Shown piece after piece: positions 44,959 through 55,979 of a DNA stretch of 64,000 nt (within the stretch, counting starts at the first letter, position 1; every line of letters starts with the position of its first letter). The notes beneath the pieces are model-generated. The model ran no database searches. It saw nothing but the letters and a program-made list of their open reading frames with translations, and was not told the DNA's origin. Source of the DNA: Moniliella sp. 'wahieum' (taxonomy: Eukaryota; Basidiomycota; Moniliellomycetes; Moniliellales; Moniliellaceae); the NCBI GenBank assembly GCA_003971905.1, contig RSEE01000002.1:1-64000 (forward strand), given 5' to 3'. The position numbers and the translations under genes were made by a program.

Positions 44959-45606
44959 TTAGGCGCTCTTGATGGCCGCAACGTTGGCCAGGGAGCCCTC
45001 GTCGCCGGCAGCCTCGAGCATCTGGCAAACCAAGACCAAACAACGCAAGAGCAAAGGGATTCGAGGGTCAGTAGGGGTCGATCGTTGGGACGTGCCGCGG
45101 AAGGAACAACAAAAATACATACCGAGATAAGCAGGTCGACGTACTGAGGCCATTGCCAGACGAGGTCAGTAACGGCGTGCAGGCACCAGCATCCACCGGA
45201 CGGATAAGAAACGTACCTCCTTCTGCGCCTCCTCGGTCGACTTGCCCTTGACACTGTTCCAGGCGTCCCTGATGAGATGGAAGCACCGCAGCGTCAGTGG
45301 GAGGTGAGGGGGAGGAGGAGGGGGGAGAGTGGGGCAAGGGAGCAAACGTACCACTTGGCCTTGCCAGTCAGGTCAACATGCCGGGGCGGGCGGTGTTGAC
45401 GTCGCCAATGGTGGCCTGCTTGTAGCTATACGCAGCGGGGCGCGGGAGAGCAGGAGCAGGAGCAGGGTCAGAACGCAGGAGAAGCAGGCAGCGGGGGTAC
45501 GCACAGCGAGTAGAACTGGCTGCTGCTGGGTGGTGGGCTTGACGGGGCCGTCCTTGGGGAGGCTCTGGACGGTGGCGACGGCCTTCTCGAACTGGGCGGC
45601 AGACAT
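44959..45606 (-). CDS. ACB1: Acyl-CoA-binding protein
   Basis: Cytosolic carrier of long-chain acyl-CoA esters, about 103 residues, the normal length. Five exons can be joined: 45505-45606, 45352-45425, 45217-45268, 45123-45143 and 44959-45021. All have GT(A/G) ... AG borders. The product reads MSAAQFEKAVATVQSLPKDG, then the ligand-binding YKQATIGDVNTARPGM, KWDAWNSVKGKSTEEAQKE and YVDLLISMLEAAGDEGS. Tyr-28/Lys-32-type ligand residues lie in YKQAT. Two single-base problems are needed to join it: an extra C in CAGCAGCCAGTTC in exon 1 and a missing G in ATGTTGACCTGAC in exon 2. A 21-nt micro-exon (YVDLLIS) is notable. Confidence 0.88.
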
Positions 45607-46440
45607 GGCAGGCAAGGGTGGGCAGAAGGAGGGGTGGGTGGTGGGAGGCAGGAAGGAAGAGCAGGAGGATGGTCGGATAGCAGCCAGGCGTGTGGGGCTA
45701 GGGTTGGTCCACTCGGCCCTCGGCCCTCGGCCATGGACATGGACCATCGACGATCGTGCTTCGCTTGGGCCGCCTGGCTTGCCGCCGCGTGGACGAGGCG
45801 CAGGGCAGCCGCCCCACACTCCCCTCGCACTCGTGCACACACTGGCGCTGTGCTGCCCGCGCGCGTGCGCTGCCTCCGTCACCCATGCCGCGCTCATGCG
45901 TCCTGGTGGGGTGCTGGCCAGTGGCCGCGTGGGGTGGCCGTGGATGGGGGATCCGGGACGCCCCGCTGGGTCCGTGCGAGCCCACGCAGCCCACCCACGC
46001 CCCCGCCAGCCTCCGGTTAGGGTTACTTCGCTCCCAGCCTCGTCGCGTGGCGGATCCAGTGCAGTGCAGACGGGGACGGGCGGCTTCAGCTTCAACTGAA
46101 GGTTCAACTGCAATTGCATTGAATTCAACCTGCAACCTCCACGGTCTTCCCATCCCAGAGCTGGTGCGCATCGACAGCGGCAGTTTGGGTTGGGGGCGTC
46201 AAGTCGCGCATCAAGGGGTCGGCGCCAACATTCCTCGTGGTATGGCCAGTGCGGGTGTGGAGTCCGGGTACGGCAAGCTCCAGGAACTGTGCTCGTGAGT
46301 AATGTGTACAAGTATTAATCCGCCCGTCTTCGGTCTCCCCAGCGGCCACAGCTTCCCACCACTCGCGCGCGGGAGTGGGGGTGGGGCACACCCTTTTGTG
46401 GGGGTTATGCAGAGCGTTTAAACCTCCGTTTTTGATTCCT
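45607..46440 (+). other. Intergenic region 5' of ACB1, no gene
   Basis: GC-rich sequence. A short cluster of related words TTCAACTGAAGGTTCAACTG then CAATTGCATTGAATTCAACC lies at about 46089-46128. It could be a binding-site cluster for the divergent ACB1 promoter. No RNA gene seen. Confidence 0.4.
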
Positions 46441-47546
46441 CCCAAGATCGAATGATCCATGCAAGGTAGCTTTTTTGGTCGGGGATACTGGGGCGAGCAT
46501 CCTGATCGCTATGCAGCTAGGGCATCCGGTGGCCACGTTGCTCGTGGAATTGTCCCAAACCCAATATCATGAGAGTGGCGATGGCACAACGGGCGTGATG
46601 GCTGGCGCGTTGCTCGAGCAGACTGAAAGGTTGCTTGGCAAAGACATCTACTCCATCCGCATGGCCGATAGGTCCGACCGCAGTACATGTGGTAAGATTG
46701 CGGTGGCCGAGCAGGAGGCGGACCCAATGGGTTTAGTCGGGCAGAGAGGAGGGAATTGCTCAAGGTGGCCAAGATGTCGTAAGGCTCCAAGATTGTCAAC
46801 ATGTCGAAGTATTAGTTTGCCCAGATGGCCGTGGATGCCATTCTGTCCGTGGTCTGTCCGTGGCCGACTTTTGGTGCGAAAGGACGTGGACTTTGAGTTG
46901 ATAAGGTGGATGGCAAAGTAGGTGGGTCGTTGGAGGACGGCGTCGGTGCATGGCGTGGTGTTGGCCAAGGACTTCAGACATTCGCAAGAACGCCTCGGAA
47001 CGTACACGAGGCTCGGCTTGCGATTTTGCCCTCCCGTTTGAACCGCCGCGACCTAAGACGAAGCACAAGCTGGACATTACCACAGTGGACGAGTACCGCA
47101 AGCTGGAAACGTGTGAGCGGGAGACGTTTCTTGCTCCAAAAGAACCTGCCCGCGGTCCGGTAAGTGGGCGCGGAACAGAGATGGAGCTGGTTGCGATCAC
47201 GATGGGCGGGCTGATTGTGTCTCGGTTTGAGGATCTGTCGCCTGCCCACCAGCTGGGACGGGGCCTGGGTGGTGCGGCAGGGCTGGTGGCGAGCAGTACG
47301 CGATGCGCGCGTTCAGCCAAGCGTTGGACGGGACACCGCTTGCACTTGCGGCCAACAGTGGCCTGGGGCTCATCGAGACATCGAGAGTCTGACGGTCGCC
47401 AAGAGCAGGCAAATGCTCGAGGCCAACTCGCGGCTGAGGATTGACTGCATCATGGGCACCTCGGGCTTGCCTGCTGGCCACCCAGCTGGTCCGCACCGTG
47501 CTGAATATTGATTGACGATGTGATCCGGCAGCACGGCGTGGAGTAA
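46440..47546 (+). pseudogene. CCT5: CCT5 (TCP-1/CCT epsilon) pseudogene
   Basis: Pieces of the chaperonin epsilon subunit appear in order on the plus strand: LLVELSQTQYHESGDGTTG (nucleotide-binding GDGTT), ALLEQTERLLGKD, then in shifted frames KPKTKHKLDITTVDEYRKLE-like sequence, GTEMELVAITMGGLIVSRFE, QYAMRAFSQALDGTPLALA and DDVIRQHGVE with a stop at 47544-47546. Between the VSRFEDLSPA part and the QYAMRAF part roughly 100 residues are missing. The N-terminus before VGDTGAS is not found and premature stops occur (for example TCGTAAGGC near 46778). Large deletions distinguish this from the simple 1-nt errors in neighbours. A functional copy must lie elsewhere. Confidence 0.8.
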
Positions 47547-47834
47547 CCCAATCGCACTGCATCCTATTGCTCTCCTGGCTAGCCGAACCGAGCACATACC
47601 AACCCAGGTTACTCGTTCGAGCGAGGGATGGAGGTATGGATAAGTGAACTAGGAAAGTGATATTTGTTAGTTGACAGGATACTATTAGCCAGGAAACGCA
47701 CCATGGATATGCTCCTTAGAAAGGACCCTCACCTCCAGCACAACCACCCATACCTTCATGCAACTGACGGGGACGAAGGACAACCGACAAAACTAAGCCA
47801 GACCCCCTAAACGCATACGGTGCCGAAAAAAATG

Positions 47835-47921
47835 TTCCCCAACCGGAGTCGAACCCGGGTCTTCACGGAACAGCTGCTGGAGCTTGAAAGCGTGACATCA
47901 TAGCCGTTGGACCATTGAGGA
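47835..47921 (-). tRNA. tRNA-Glu(TTC): tRNA-Glu (anticodon TTC) with a 16-nt intron
   Basis: On the minus strand: acceptor TCCTCAA/TTGGGGA; D arm with AACGGCTAT; anticodon stem TCACG/CGTGA (perfect) around loop CTTTCA|C. An intron at 47869-47884 follows position 37. T loop GTTCGAC. The anticodon is TTC and the D-arm and loop words match fungal tRNA-Glu. One mismatch is seen in the T stem (CCCGG/TCCGG). Confidence 0.88.
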
Positions 47922-48124
47922 CTGATACAGCAGTCGATTCCGCTGGGATCAAGTGCTGGGTAATCATCGGTGAGGGTGAAAAGAAGGAAATGCAAGGCTG
48001 ACCTGGGCTGCTCCACCCTGGCACGCGCCGGGGCTACGGCAGCGGCATAGACCCAGGCGTGGGACTTGATTCCATCCCCACCCCACCGACTGCCGCCTTC
48101 GCCTTCGCCTTCGCCTTGGCTGCC

Positions 48125-49021
48125 ATGACCGACCACCGTGCCGTTCTTCCCTCCAACGCCGAGGCCCAGGCGCACGCCGAAGCCAGCTTACATGCCTCGT
48201 CCCCGTCTCCTCCTCCGCAGCAGGCGACGCGCCCGACGGCAGCGCTCACCCCCCCTCCTCCCGCGAGGCGGAGCCAGAGGAAGAGGATAGTGACCTGGAC
48301 GACGATGCGCTTCTGGATGAGCTGGACAGTGGCGCGGGTGGGTTCAATATGGAAGCGTTCCGGGAAGCGAGGATGGCGGAGATTCGATCGGATGCGGCGC
48401 GTCGTGCGACTGAAGCGGAGCGGGACGCGCGGGCAGCGCCCGGCGGCGGGAACGCCAACTACCGCGGTCGCTACACGGAAATCAAGACGGAGAAAGAGCT
48501 GCTCCATCTCTCTTCGTCCGAACCCAACTGTATCATTCACTTTGCCCATCCGGACTTTAAGCGCTGTGCGCTGATGGACCGGCATCTCGAGGTGCGTCCC
48601 CCCCCACCCCCCCCGCCCCCTCCTTGCTCTGTTCCTGTCCCCTGTCTTGCGCGGCGGGGCTGCACATGCTAACAGCTGGCTGGCTTTGCAGCGTCTGGCG
48701 CCGCGGTACCCGACCGTGTCGTTTTTGAAGATTATGGTGGAGAATGCGCCGTTTTTGGTGGACCGGCTCAAGGTGCAGGTGTTGCCGGCCGTGTTTGGAT
48801 TTGTCAATGGCGTGTCGAGGGACAAGTTGATTGGGTTTGAAGCGTTGGGCAACAACGATGCGTTTACCACCTCGACACTGGAGATTCGGTTGCAATCGTC
48901 CGGCGTCTTGCCCAAGCCAGAGCCGAAGCCGATCTTTGGCGCGGCGGGCAACGCGGTCAACCCAGGCAAGACCATCCGCGGGCGGCAAGAAGATAGCGAT
49001 GACGATCTGGATTGGGATTAG
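48125..49021 (+). CDS. PLP1: Phosducin-like protein 1 (TXNDC9 family)
   Basis: A cytosolic co-chaperone that works with CCT in folding tubulin and actin. An acidic N-terminal part (EEEDSDLDDDALLDELD) and a helix FNMEAFREARMAEI are followed by a thioredoxin-like domain: IIHFAHPDFKRCALMDRHL, then after the intron 48592-48691 (GTGCGT ... GCTAACAGC ... TTTGCAG) FLKIMVENAPFLVDRLKVQV and the family signature GFEALGNNDAFTTSTLE. The C-terminus is RGRQEDSDDDLDWD. No CxxC is present, as usual for this family. ATG 48125 is chosen as the first plausible start; one frame change is needed near 48200-48240. It converges on YEA4 149 bp downstream. Confidence 0.82.
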
Positions 49022-49169
49022 TCTAACCAACCAACCCCCGGCCTACCTCGGAATGGATTGTTGACTCGATGCTATTCGGGCACTATGGTGCATATAGGTC
49101 CCCATAATTTAACTTCGTTGGCGAAGCTGCGCGTCGACATTGGCAGGTGTGGGGAGCGACGATGTCGTC

Positions 49170-50256
49170 TTACCCACTGGTGAAGCTTGGTTGGTGGGCA
49201 TGTTGGTCTCGGTTGGTTTCTTTGCTGGGTGGACGGAACGTTGCGATGGGTGGGAGAGCTGGCATGAGCGTAGCCCCGTACCGGCCAGCACCATCGCTGT
49301 GCCTGTCCATAGGTAAGCTGGGTTGGGTACCTCGGCGCCGCGTGCGCGCGCCCACGCAATCGACACGGCCAAGGAAGCAGCCTTGCGTACGGCAAGGTGA
49401 GGGTAACCCCCACCGAGCTGACCCGCGTGGTGAGCCGATTGACACCGGCAATGCACACAATCTGTGTCAGCGCATTGGCCAAGAGGGGAGACCAAAGGCC
49501 GGGTGGTACGAGCCTCGTGGACCTGTTGAACAGGGAGCTGCCAAGAGTAGGAGAGGGAGAGAGAGAGAGTGGTGTAGAACAGCGATTCCTTCCAGGATGC
49601 CTTGCCGTACTTTTTGAAGGTGCCTTCTTGCCACAGCCCCATGAAGCCGCTGACGACCAAACTGAGCAGAAGCAGGCTAATGCCAATCAGGTACTGGGCA
49701 TACATCTCCTTGGAGACACTTAGGCCATTGTCTCCCGTGCTGCCAGCAGCAAGCGTGGAGAGGGTTACCCCGCCAGTGACGAGCAGAACCGAAATGACTT
49801 GAAGGAGATTGTATCTGGGAGGAGGGGGAAGGGGGAAGGTGGGTGGGGGTCAGGACTCAGGACCGGCGATGGGGAGCAAGAAAGGGGGGAACACGAACTT
49901 TTTCCGGGCAATAGCCCAGCCCAATACCATGTTGACCACCAGGCCACCGGAGCGGAAGATGATGTGGACCGACATGGGGACGTGGAAGGCAAACGCGACA
50001 TTGTTGAGCAAGTTGGTGGTGAAGAAGAGAGCGACTTGGATGCCCCAGCGCTGGAGCGGCACGACGGGCGGGACGAAGCGCGGCAGCCAGGAGCCGCTGG
50101 GCCGGGCAAGCTGGGCGGGGAGGAAGCAGAGAGTGACGGCGAGAAAGCCCATGGCCGTGACGAGGGTGCCGCTGCGGGGAGGAGGACGGTGCACTGCTCG
50201 AGGGCGACGGCATTGGCCATGCAGCCGCCAAAGATGAGCGACATGGTGGTCGTCAT
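49170..50256 (-). CDS. YEA4: UDP-N-acetylglucosamine transporter (SLC35B4/YEA4 type)
   Basis: A multi-pass nucleotide-sugar transporter of the Golgi/ER. Helix 1 reads MTTTMSLIFGGCMANAVALE. The middle has NNVAFAFHVPMSVHIIFRSG and VVNMVLGWAIARKKF, where HxIFRSG is the family signature. After an intron in which GAGTCCTGACC and CTCCCAG are visible, the next parts are VISVLLVTGGVTLSTLA, YLIGISLLLLSLVVSGFMGL, KYGKASWKESLFY, LTQIVCIAGVNRLTTRVSSV and LAVRKAASLAVSIAW. The C-terminus is ATLMPALPPIATFRPPSKE with a stop at 49170. Small frame changes occur near 49250, 49390 and 50195. The start could be an upstream exon; ATG 50256 fits helix 1 well. Confidence 0.78.
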
Positions 50257-51543
50257 GTCGGCGAGCTCGAGCGAGGGGCATGGCGGGGGGGGGATGGGTG
50301 GCACGAAGAGAGTTGCTGTCGTCCACGGAAGGCACACCGGCGGCGAGCGCAGCAGGGATGCCTAGAATACGTCGATCTGCCGCACGTCTCGCCGAGTCTT
50401 CGGCCGGAAGCCAGCCCACGCGGGGCACCAGCGGTGTTGAACGTTGAACTGTTCATGCGGCCGGTGGCCGCTTGGATTTCCAGCCGGAGAGGACTAGGGT
50501 TGCGTGTCGGCTGGGCGTCCAGCGCTAGGGTTGCCCCCGCCCTAGCCAAATATATACTCCAACCGGAGGGTAGGACTGAGAGCGACAGAGCTCTCGCTGA
50601 CCTTCCCGCTCATCTACACCGCCGTCCCTCTGATCCCCGCTCTGATTCGACCGCCAGTTCGGTACTCTCCAAGTTTGGTATGGCGCCTAAGGCCTAATAG
50701 AGGACACAGAGGACGGCGCTTTTGTGTATGGATCGTACGAAGGCTATATACATGTGTGGCACGACGAAACCGTTCGGCCACTCATCTCGGAACTGGATCT
50801 AAGCAGTCCAAACACACTCTATTAAAAAAAGTGTCCTTCAGCTTGAAGCTTGATCGAACGTGTAAGAACCAAACGGAGAACCATTCACGTCCGGTAGTAC
50901 GATATAGTTTGGCTGCTCTGGGCTCCCATTTCCACTTTCTTCGTCGCGAGTGTCTCGCTCCTTCCCTGCTCTTCCGCTTCACACCCCCATGTCCTCTGCT
51001 CTTGCTTCTTCCCCACGAACAATTGCTACATTCCTTGGCCTAGTCCCACTCTGGTCTCCCTCTTCTTAGCCCCGACTGTGACAGTCCTCGCCTTACTATA
51101 TCGATCGCTTCACTCCTCCCTCTCCGATTGCCCCCACTTGTGGGGGCCGCGCAGCGTAGAAGAAGGGTGAGCTCACCCACACTGAGCCTTGCCGCCCTAT
51201 TCCCTCGGTAGGTATACGGGCAGCAGTAACTAGTAACTAGGCACTAGCATCAGAGTAAAGTACCTCGGGTGACCGGTGATCGATGATCCGGGATCTGGAA
51301 TCGATGATCGAGTGATCTGGGCTTGCGCCCAGGGCGGAATTGCTCAGGGAACGCGTCATGATGCATGATGCATGATGGATGATACCGGACGCGGATGGAT
51401 GACGTGTATGACACACACCCGCCCCCTTAAGAAACGCTAGCTGGGCTGGGTTCGTCGGTGCGCTCTGTGCTCTGCGCTCGCCGCTACCAACGCCTCCTCG
51501 GTCCCCCCCCGCGCTTTGCCTCGGTGCCTTGGCCCATTCTCCC
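50257..51543 (+). other. Intergenic region between YEA4 and RPN12, no supported gene
   Basis: It contains a GTG-initiated frame near 50434-50697 that I do not support. A run ATCGATGATCGAGTGATC (about 51301) and TGATGCATGATGCATGATGG (51361) are simple palindromic repeats near the RPN12 promoter. Confidence 0.4.
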
Positions 51544-52477
51544 ATGTCTGCTGCCAGTCTCCGGCCTGCGCACGACGCACTGATCCACGCATTCGACACT
51601 TATGCCCCAGGCTCCGACCCGGCCCCGATTCGTGCCCAGCTGACCAAGCTCAAGATTGGCCTGACCCAGGCGGGGCTCTTGCTGCCCGCGTTTGCGCCTC
51701 CACCGACGGCAGCGGGCCCGGACGCAGCGTCGGGCCACGTCTCATTGCCTGCCGATGTTGACTCGCTGGTGTTGACGCGCGACGTGCTGGAGGTGGGTGC
51801 GTTCTTCAGTGTACGCATCAAGGACGTCAAAGCATTTGACCGCTACATGGCACTGCTGGCAGTGTACTACAACGACTATGCACCGCAGTTGCCCGTGTCG
51901 ACGAACCATGAACCGTTGTTGGGCCTCCAGCTTCTCCGTCTCTTGTCGTCGAACGAGATTGCTGCGTTCCACACGGCCTTGGAAGCGATCCCCACCGAGT
52001 TGGTCCAGCAATCCTCCTATCTCCGCCACCCGGTCGACTTGGAGCGATGGTTGATGGAAGGCTCGTACTCCAAGGTGTGGCGTGCGCAGCGCGAGGCGCC
52101 CCGCCCAGAACATCGCTTCTTTATCGACAATCTCTTGGGTACCATCCGGCATGAAATTGCGTCGTGCGAGGAAAAGGCGTACGATTCGTTGCCACTGCAA
52201 GATGCGGCGGTATTGTTGTTTTTTGATAAGGTGGAGGACATTATGGCGTTTGCCAAGGAGGTACGTTTGTTCTTCCCCTGCGCTGTGGACCTGGTTCGAG
52301 CGGGTACTGACGCAGGAGGTTGTGGGGGGTCCCCTTGTAGCGTGGCTGGTCCATCAACCCGTCGAGCCAACCATCCACTTTGCCCAGACGAGGGACGATG
52401 TCGCCAAGACTGTTCCGCGCAAGAACACCATTGCGCTCAACTTGCAGTTTGCCAAGGAGCTGGAGACGATCGTATAA
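51544..52477 (+). CDS. RPN12: 26S proteasome lid subunit RPN12 (PSMD8)
   Basis: Non-ATPase lid subunit of the 19S regulatory particle. Exon 1 (51544-52260) encodes an N-terminal helical region (LIHAFDTYAPGSDPAPIRAQ), then VLEVGAFFSVRIKDVKAFDR and NHEPLLGLQLLRLLSSNEIA. The PCI/CSN8 domain follows with HPVDLERWLMEGSYSKVW and the winged-helix part RHEIASCEEKAYDSLPLQDA. An 80-nt intron at 52261-52340 (GTACGTTTG ... GTACTGACG ... TTGTAG) precedes RGWSINPSSQ. One missing A near 52370 separates this from TIHFAQTRDD ... FAKELETIV and the stop. Length is about 285 residues, as expected. Confidence 0.9.
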
Positions 52478-53052
52478 CGCGGCAAAACCATCTCGTGGCA
52501 TCCTATGTACTCTTGGCTTTGAGGGTCACGTAGCATTGGGTCGGCTCCCTCATGGCGGACATGCGGGGGATGGAGAGAGATAGGAGGCTGCATGTACGTT
52601 GCATGAAGGAACAGCAGGAGATTCGCTTGACGGTTGATGGGCACAACAATGCTAGTCGTAGAGAGAGTCGAGTAGCATGGACAGGGGCATTCTACCCTTC
52701 AGCACCTGGGTGAATCGGCTGGATGCTCGAGGGTGTCTGTCCGAGCGAGGGCGGGGGCGGACAGGTGCCAGGAGGTGCCCGCCGGGACGGGCATCAACAA
52801 GTGGCTCATCACATGTGATGTGCATGTATGGCCAGCCGCACATGAGCTGAGGTGCTGAGGCAGGCCGACGCACGGAGGCGCTGAGGCAGCCGAGGCCCAG
52901 CTGGGAGGCGTGGGATGACGTAAGTGGTTCGCGTAGTTTCTAGCCGAGGTGTTTCGGGCGAAGGATATGTATGGGTTGCTGTCTTTTCTGCTGCCGACAA
53001 GGTCGCTCCCACCACCACCACCGCTGTCACCACCACCACCAACGCCTCAGGC
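52478..53052 (+). other. Intergenic region, no gene
   Basis: It contains the palindromic word CATCACATGTGATG (near 52808), one of five ACATGT clusters in the right half of the window. It also contains a GCTGAGGCAG/GCTGAGGTGC tandem near 52850-52890. Confidence 0.4.
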
Positions 53053-55979
53053 ATGCGTCGCCCCCGCTTCTCGTCGCCGCTAAAAACGGACGTTCGCCGT
53101 GCGCGCTCGCAGCGCAAAACCATCTCAGCATCCACCTCCGATGTCGAGGATGCGCTCGACACGCACGACAGCCCTGCCTCCCCCGCCTCGCAACGGGCCA
53201 ACCCCACGCCCGCTGCCCGCCTCAGCGACGGCTCAACCATCTTTGCCGACATTGAACCCAACCCACTCCAAGGAGTCACGCCCGACACGCTTCAGGCCAT
53301 GCCCCGGCGCGAACTTACGGCGCTGTGCAAACGTCTGGGCCTCAAGGCGGGCGGGAAGAACGTGGCGCTGATTGCGCGCATTGAGTCCATGCTGCCCCCG
53401 CCCCCGCGCTGCCCTAGTGCGCTTGACCGATCTGCTTCTTCCCTTGCAAGTGAAGGATCGCAAGCCAGCGCACCTGCCTCCCCATCTGTTCACGCCACTC
53501 CCGAGCCCTCAAATTTCGACTCAACCTTCAACCCTTTCCAAAGCGGAGCGTTCCACTATTCATCCAATGTGTGCAGCGAACACGAGGATGAGTCGGATGA
53601 GTCTTCCGATCCCAACGATTCCCAATCCGTCTCCTTCATCTCTACTCACTACAGCGGCGCAAACGAGGATGTGGCTGAGGCTACTGCCCTCTGGATTCCA
53701 CCCGTCCCCACACCTCCCCGTCTTCTGTATCGTCCCCGTCTTCTGCCTCAATGGTGATGGAAAAGGTCGCCTCGAGTGATGGAGGTGATGCCGAGATCAT
53801 GGATGACAACCAAGATGAGCCATCTGATTCCAACGCAACCGTGGAAAGCACCCAGAACGAGCCTCAGCTGCCTTCCTTCACGAAGGAGGACCACCTCATT
53901 GAGCCCAAGACCCAGTGGACCCGACGGAACCCGTGCCCACCACTTCTCTCACATCTCGACCCGCAGCGGAGGAGATAACTACTCCTACGGAAGAGTTGGG
54001 GCACGCGGATGAAGACGGACCAATGCAACAAGACGACGAGCCCAAGTCGGAACATCTGGTCATGCCAAACGGTATGCTTGCCTCGCCTCAGTGCGTTGAC
54101 ACACATCTGGGTCCGATTTCCGTATCACCTCCAGCCCAAGACGCACACGCGACCACGTTGGATGTGCAAACACCGATTGATCGCGTGAAGTCTTTGCTCT
54201 TCTCTAAGGATCGTGGGCCCCTTGCTGTCTCCGTCCCATCATCTTGCCCCCCAAGAAGTCAAAGCGAACCAGTATCCGCACATCTCGCCCGAGGCCGTCT
54301 ATGCCTGGCGGCTGGTCCTTTGCACCCTTGGTAGCCAAATCGGTGGGAGCAGGACAAAAGGCATCAGCCGAGGAGCAACAAACTGTTGTCACCCAGCCTG
54401 AAACGCCTGGCACCAAGGATGAAGCAATCGAGGATGTGTCGTCTTCGCCTCCCCAGGCCCAAATTACGGAAGGAACAGGATCGCTTGCCCAAGTTCCTTC
54501 CAAGTCGGAGGAAGAAGTGGCAATGGATGTAAGCGATATTGCGCCGCCCAAGGCAACGGTCCCCACTACGAGCAACTCCACGTTTAGCCAGGTGACGGCT
54601 AAACTGATGGACGAGTTGCACGCTCGCCTCGCCCGTGCAAGTCCCTCGTCTCGCCTGGCTAAGAGAGAGGGACACGATTCGTCACTCTCGAAGAGGGAGT
54701 TGCTGCACCACTTTACCCTTCCATCCCCCCCGGGCGCAAGCTCACAGCTGGCACAGGAGCGCCGCTGATCCACGCGGGCTGGACCGCGCCTGCCCCAAAA
54801 GAAGGCAGTGTCAGCGCCAAATTTGCCGCGGCCCACGAGGCTCAATTTGGCAAGATGACCACATCACCGACACCGTCCGTCGGCCCACTGGCCATCCCGC
54901 TGCGGGACTGAAACGGACGCGGTCCGCAGCCTCGTTGGCCAGTGCCCGCACCGTGTCCGCGTCGAGCACCAGCGAATCGAGCGACCGTCGTCCCGCCAAA
55001 CGCTCTCGTCCTACCGTCACTCAGACCCGTGCTGCCACTTCCTCGGTGCCCCCCTCCCAGCCCTCCACTAGCTCTGCACCGCTCAACCGCCCAACTGCTC
55101 GTTCCCGCTTTTCCAATTTGATGTCTGGGGCCCGAAGCGTAGCCAAGAAGGCTCTGCCCGCTCGTCCCACACGCGCCGAGCTGTTGCGCACGCAAGCTGT
55201 CGCCCAGCGAGCTAGTACGCGGAGCGCCAGTACCACCCGCCCCCTCTCTCTTCGTGCCAGACCGTCTTCATCCAGTATAAAATCGGTTCGGACGATGGAC
55301 AAGCACATGCCCGCCACCTCTGCGCAGGACGGCGAAGCCCCAGGGGCAGGTGGATCGAGTACGAAATTGCTCCCCACCGCCATGGAGAAGGCGGCAGGGA
55401 AAGGGATGGGGACGGGGATGGGACGGCCCGGATCGTGCGCCCCGTGGCGCGCAACCAGGCAAGCCTGGCACCTGCTGGGAATGCCGGATCATCACATGGC
55501 ACTGCTTTTGCTCCCGCCGTACGGGGGGCCAGAGTGATCAAACCGATCCCCAAGCGGACCGCGGCCAGCACCAAAGCTCCCCCTCCCCCTTTTCGGCAGG
55601 TTGGCGCGGCCCAACCCCGGTCCACACTGAGCTCAGCGCCGCAGAAGATCAATGTCCCTGTCGCCAGAACGGCGGGCGGGTGCGCGGCCCGGACGGAGGT
55701 GCCAAATCGAGACCAGCAGGGACGGGTGGCCCTGGTAAAGGTGCCCAGGCCAAAGCTCCTTCCAAGCCGACCAAATTCATGTCGGGGAGCGCCAAGAGCC
55801 GTAGCAGCTCGAGCCGATTGATCGGGCGGGCCGGCGCACGCTCGACCGTGATGGAGGAGGCCAAGGTCGCTGCGCGCCGGAACGATGCTGCGCGCGCCAA
55901 GGCGCGCTGGGAGGCCAAGAAGGCTAGTGCGGGCGCGGGGATCGGTGAATCCGATCGTGTATACCATCATGAACGTTGA
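53053..55979 (+). CDS. SAP-domain, NUSAP-like spindle protein
   Basis: The N-terminus (MRRPRFSSPLKTD) is basic. A SAP-type helix-turn-helix, MPRRELTALCKRLGLKAGGK followed by NVALIARIESML (near 53300-53400), suggests DNA or chromatin binding. A long Ser/Pro/acidic region follows. The motif AKFAAAHEAQFGKM (near 54805) matches the NUSAP1 signature FKKLHEAHFKEM. The rest is Arg/Ser/Ala-rich, with KFMSGSAKSRSSSS and a charged C-terminal helix DAARAKARWEAKKAS. NUSAP proteins bind microtubules near chromosomes. Reading frame changes near 53690, 53950, 54240, 54770, 54910, 55430 and 55660 must be bridged, so the exact protein is uncertain. The combination of SAP and HEAxF motif is the basis of the call; a different SAP protein is possible. 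Confidence 0.5.

Noticed and set aside
50434-50697. 87-codon plus-strand frame upstream of YEA4
   Set aside because: Begins at GTG, lies in the 5' flank of YEA4, and shows no domain.
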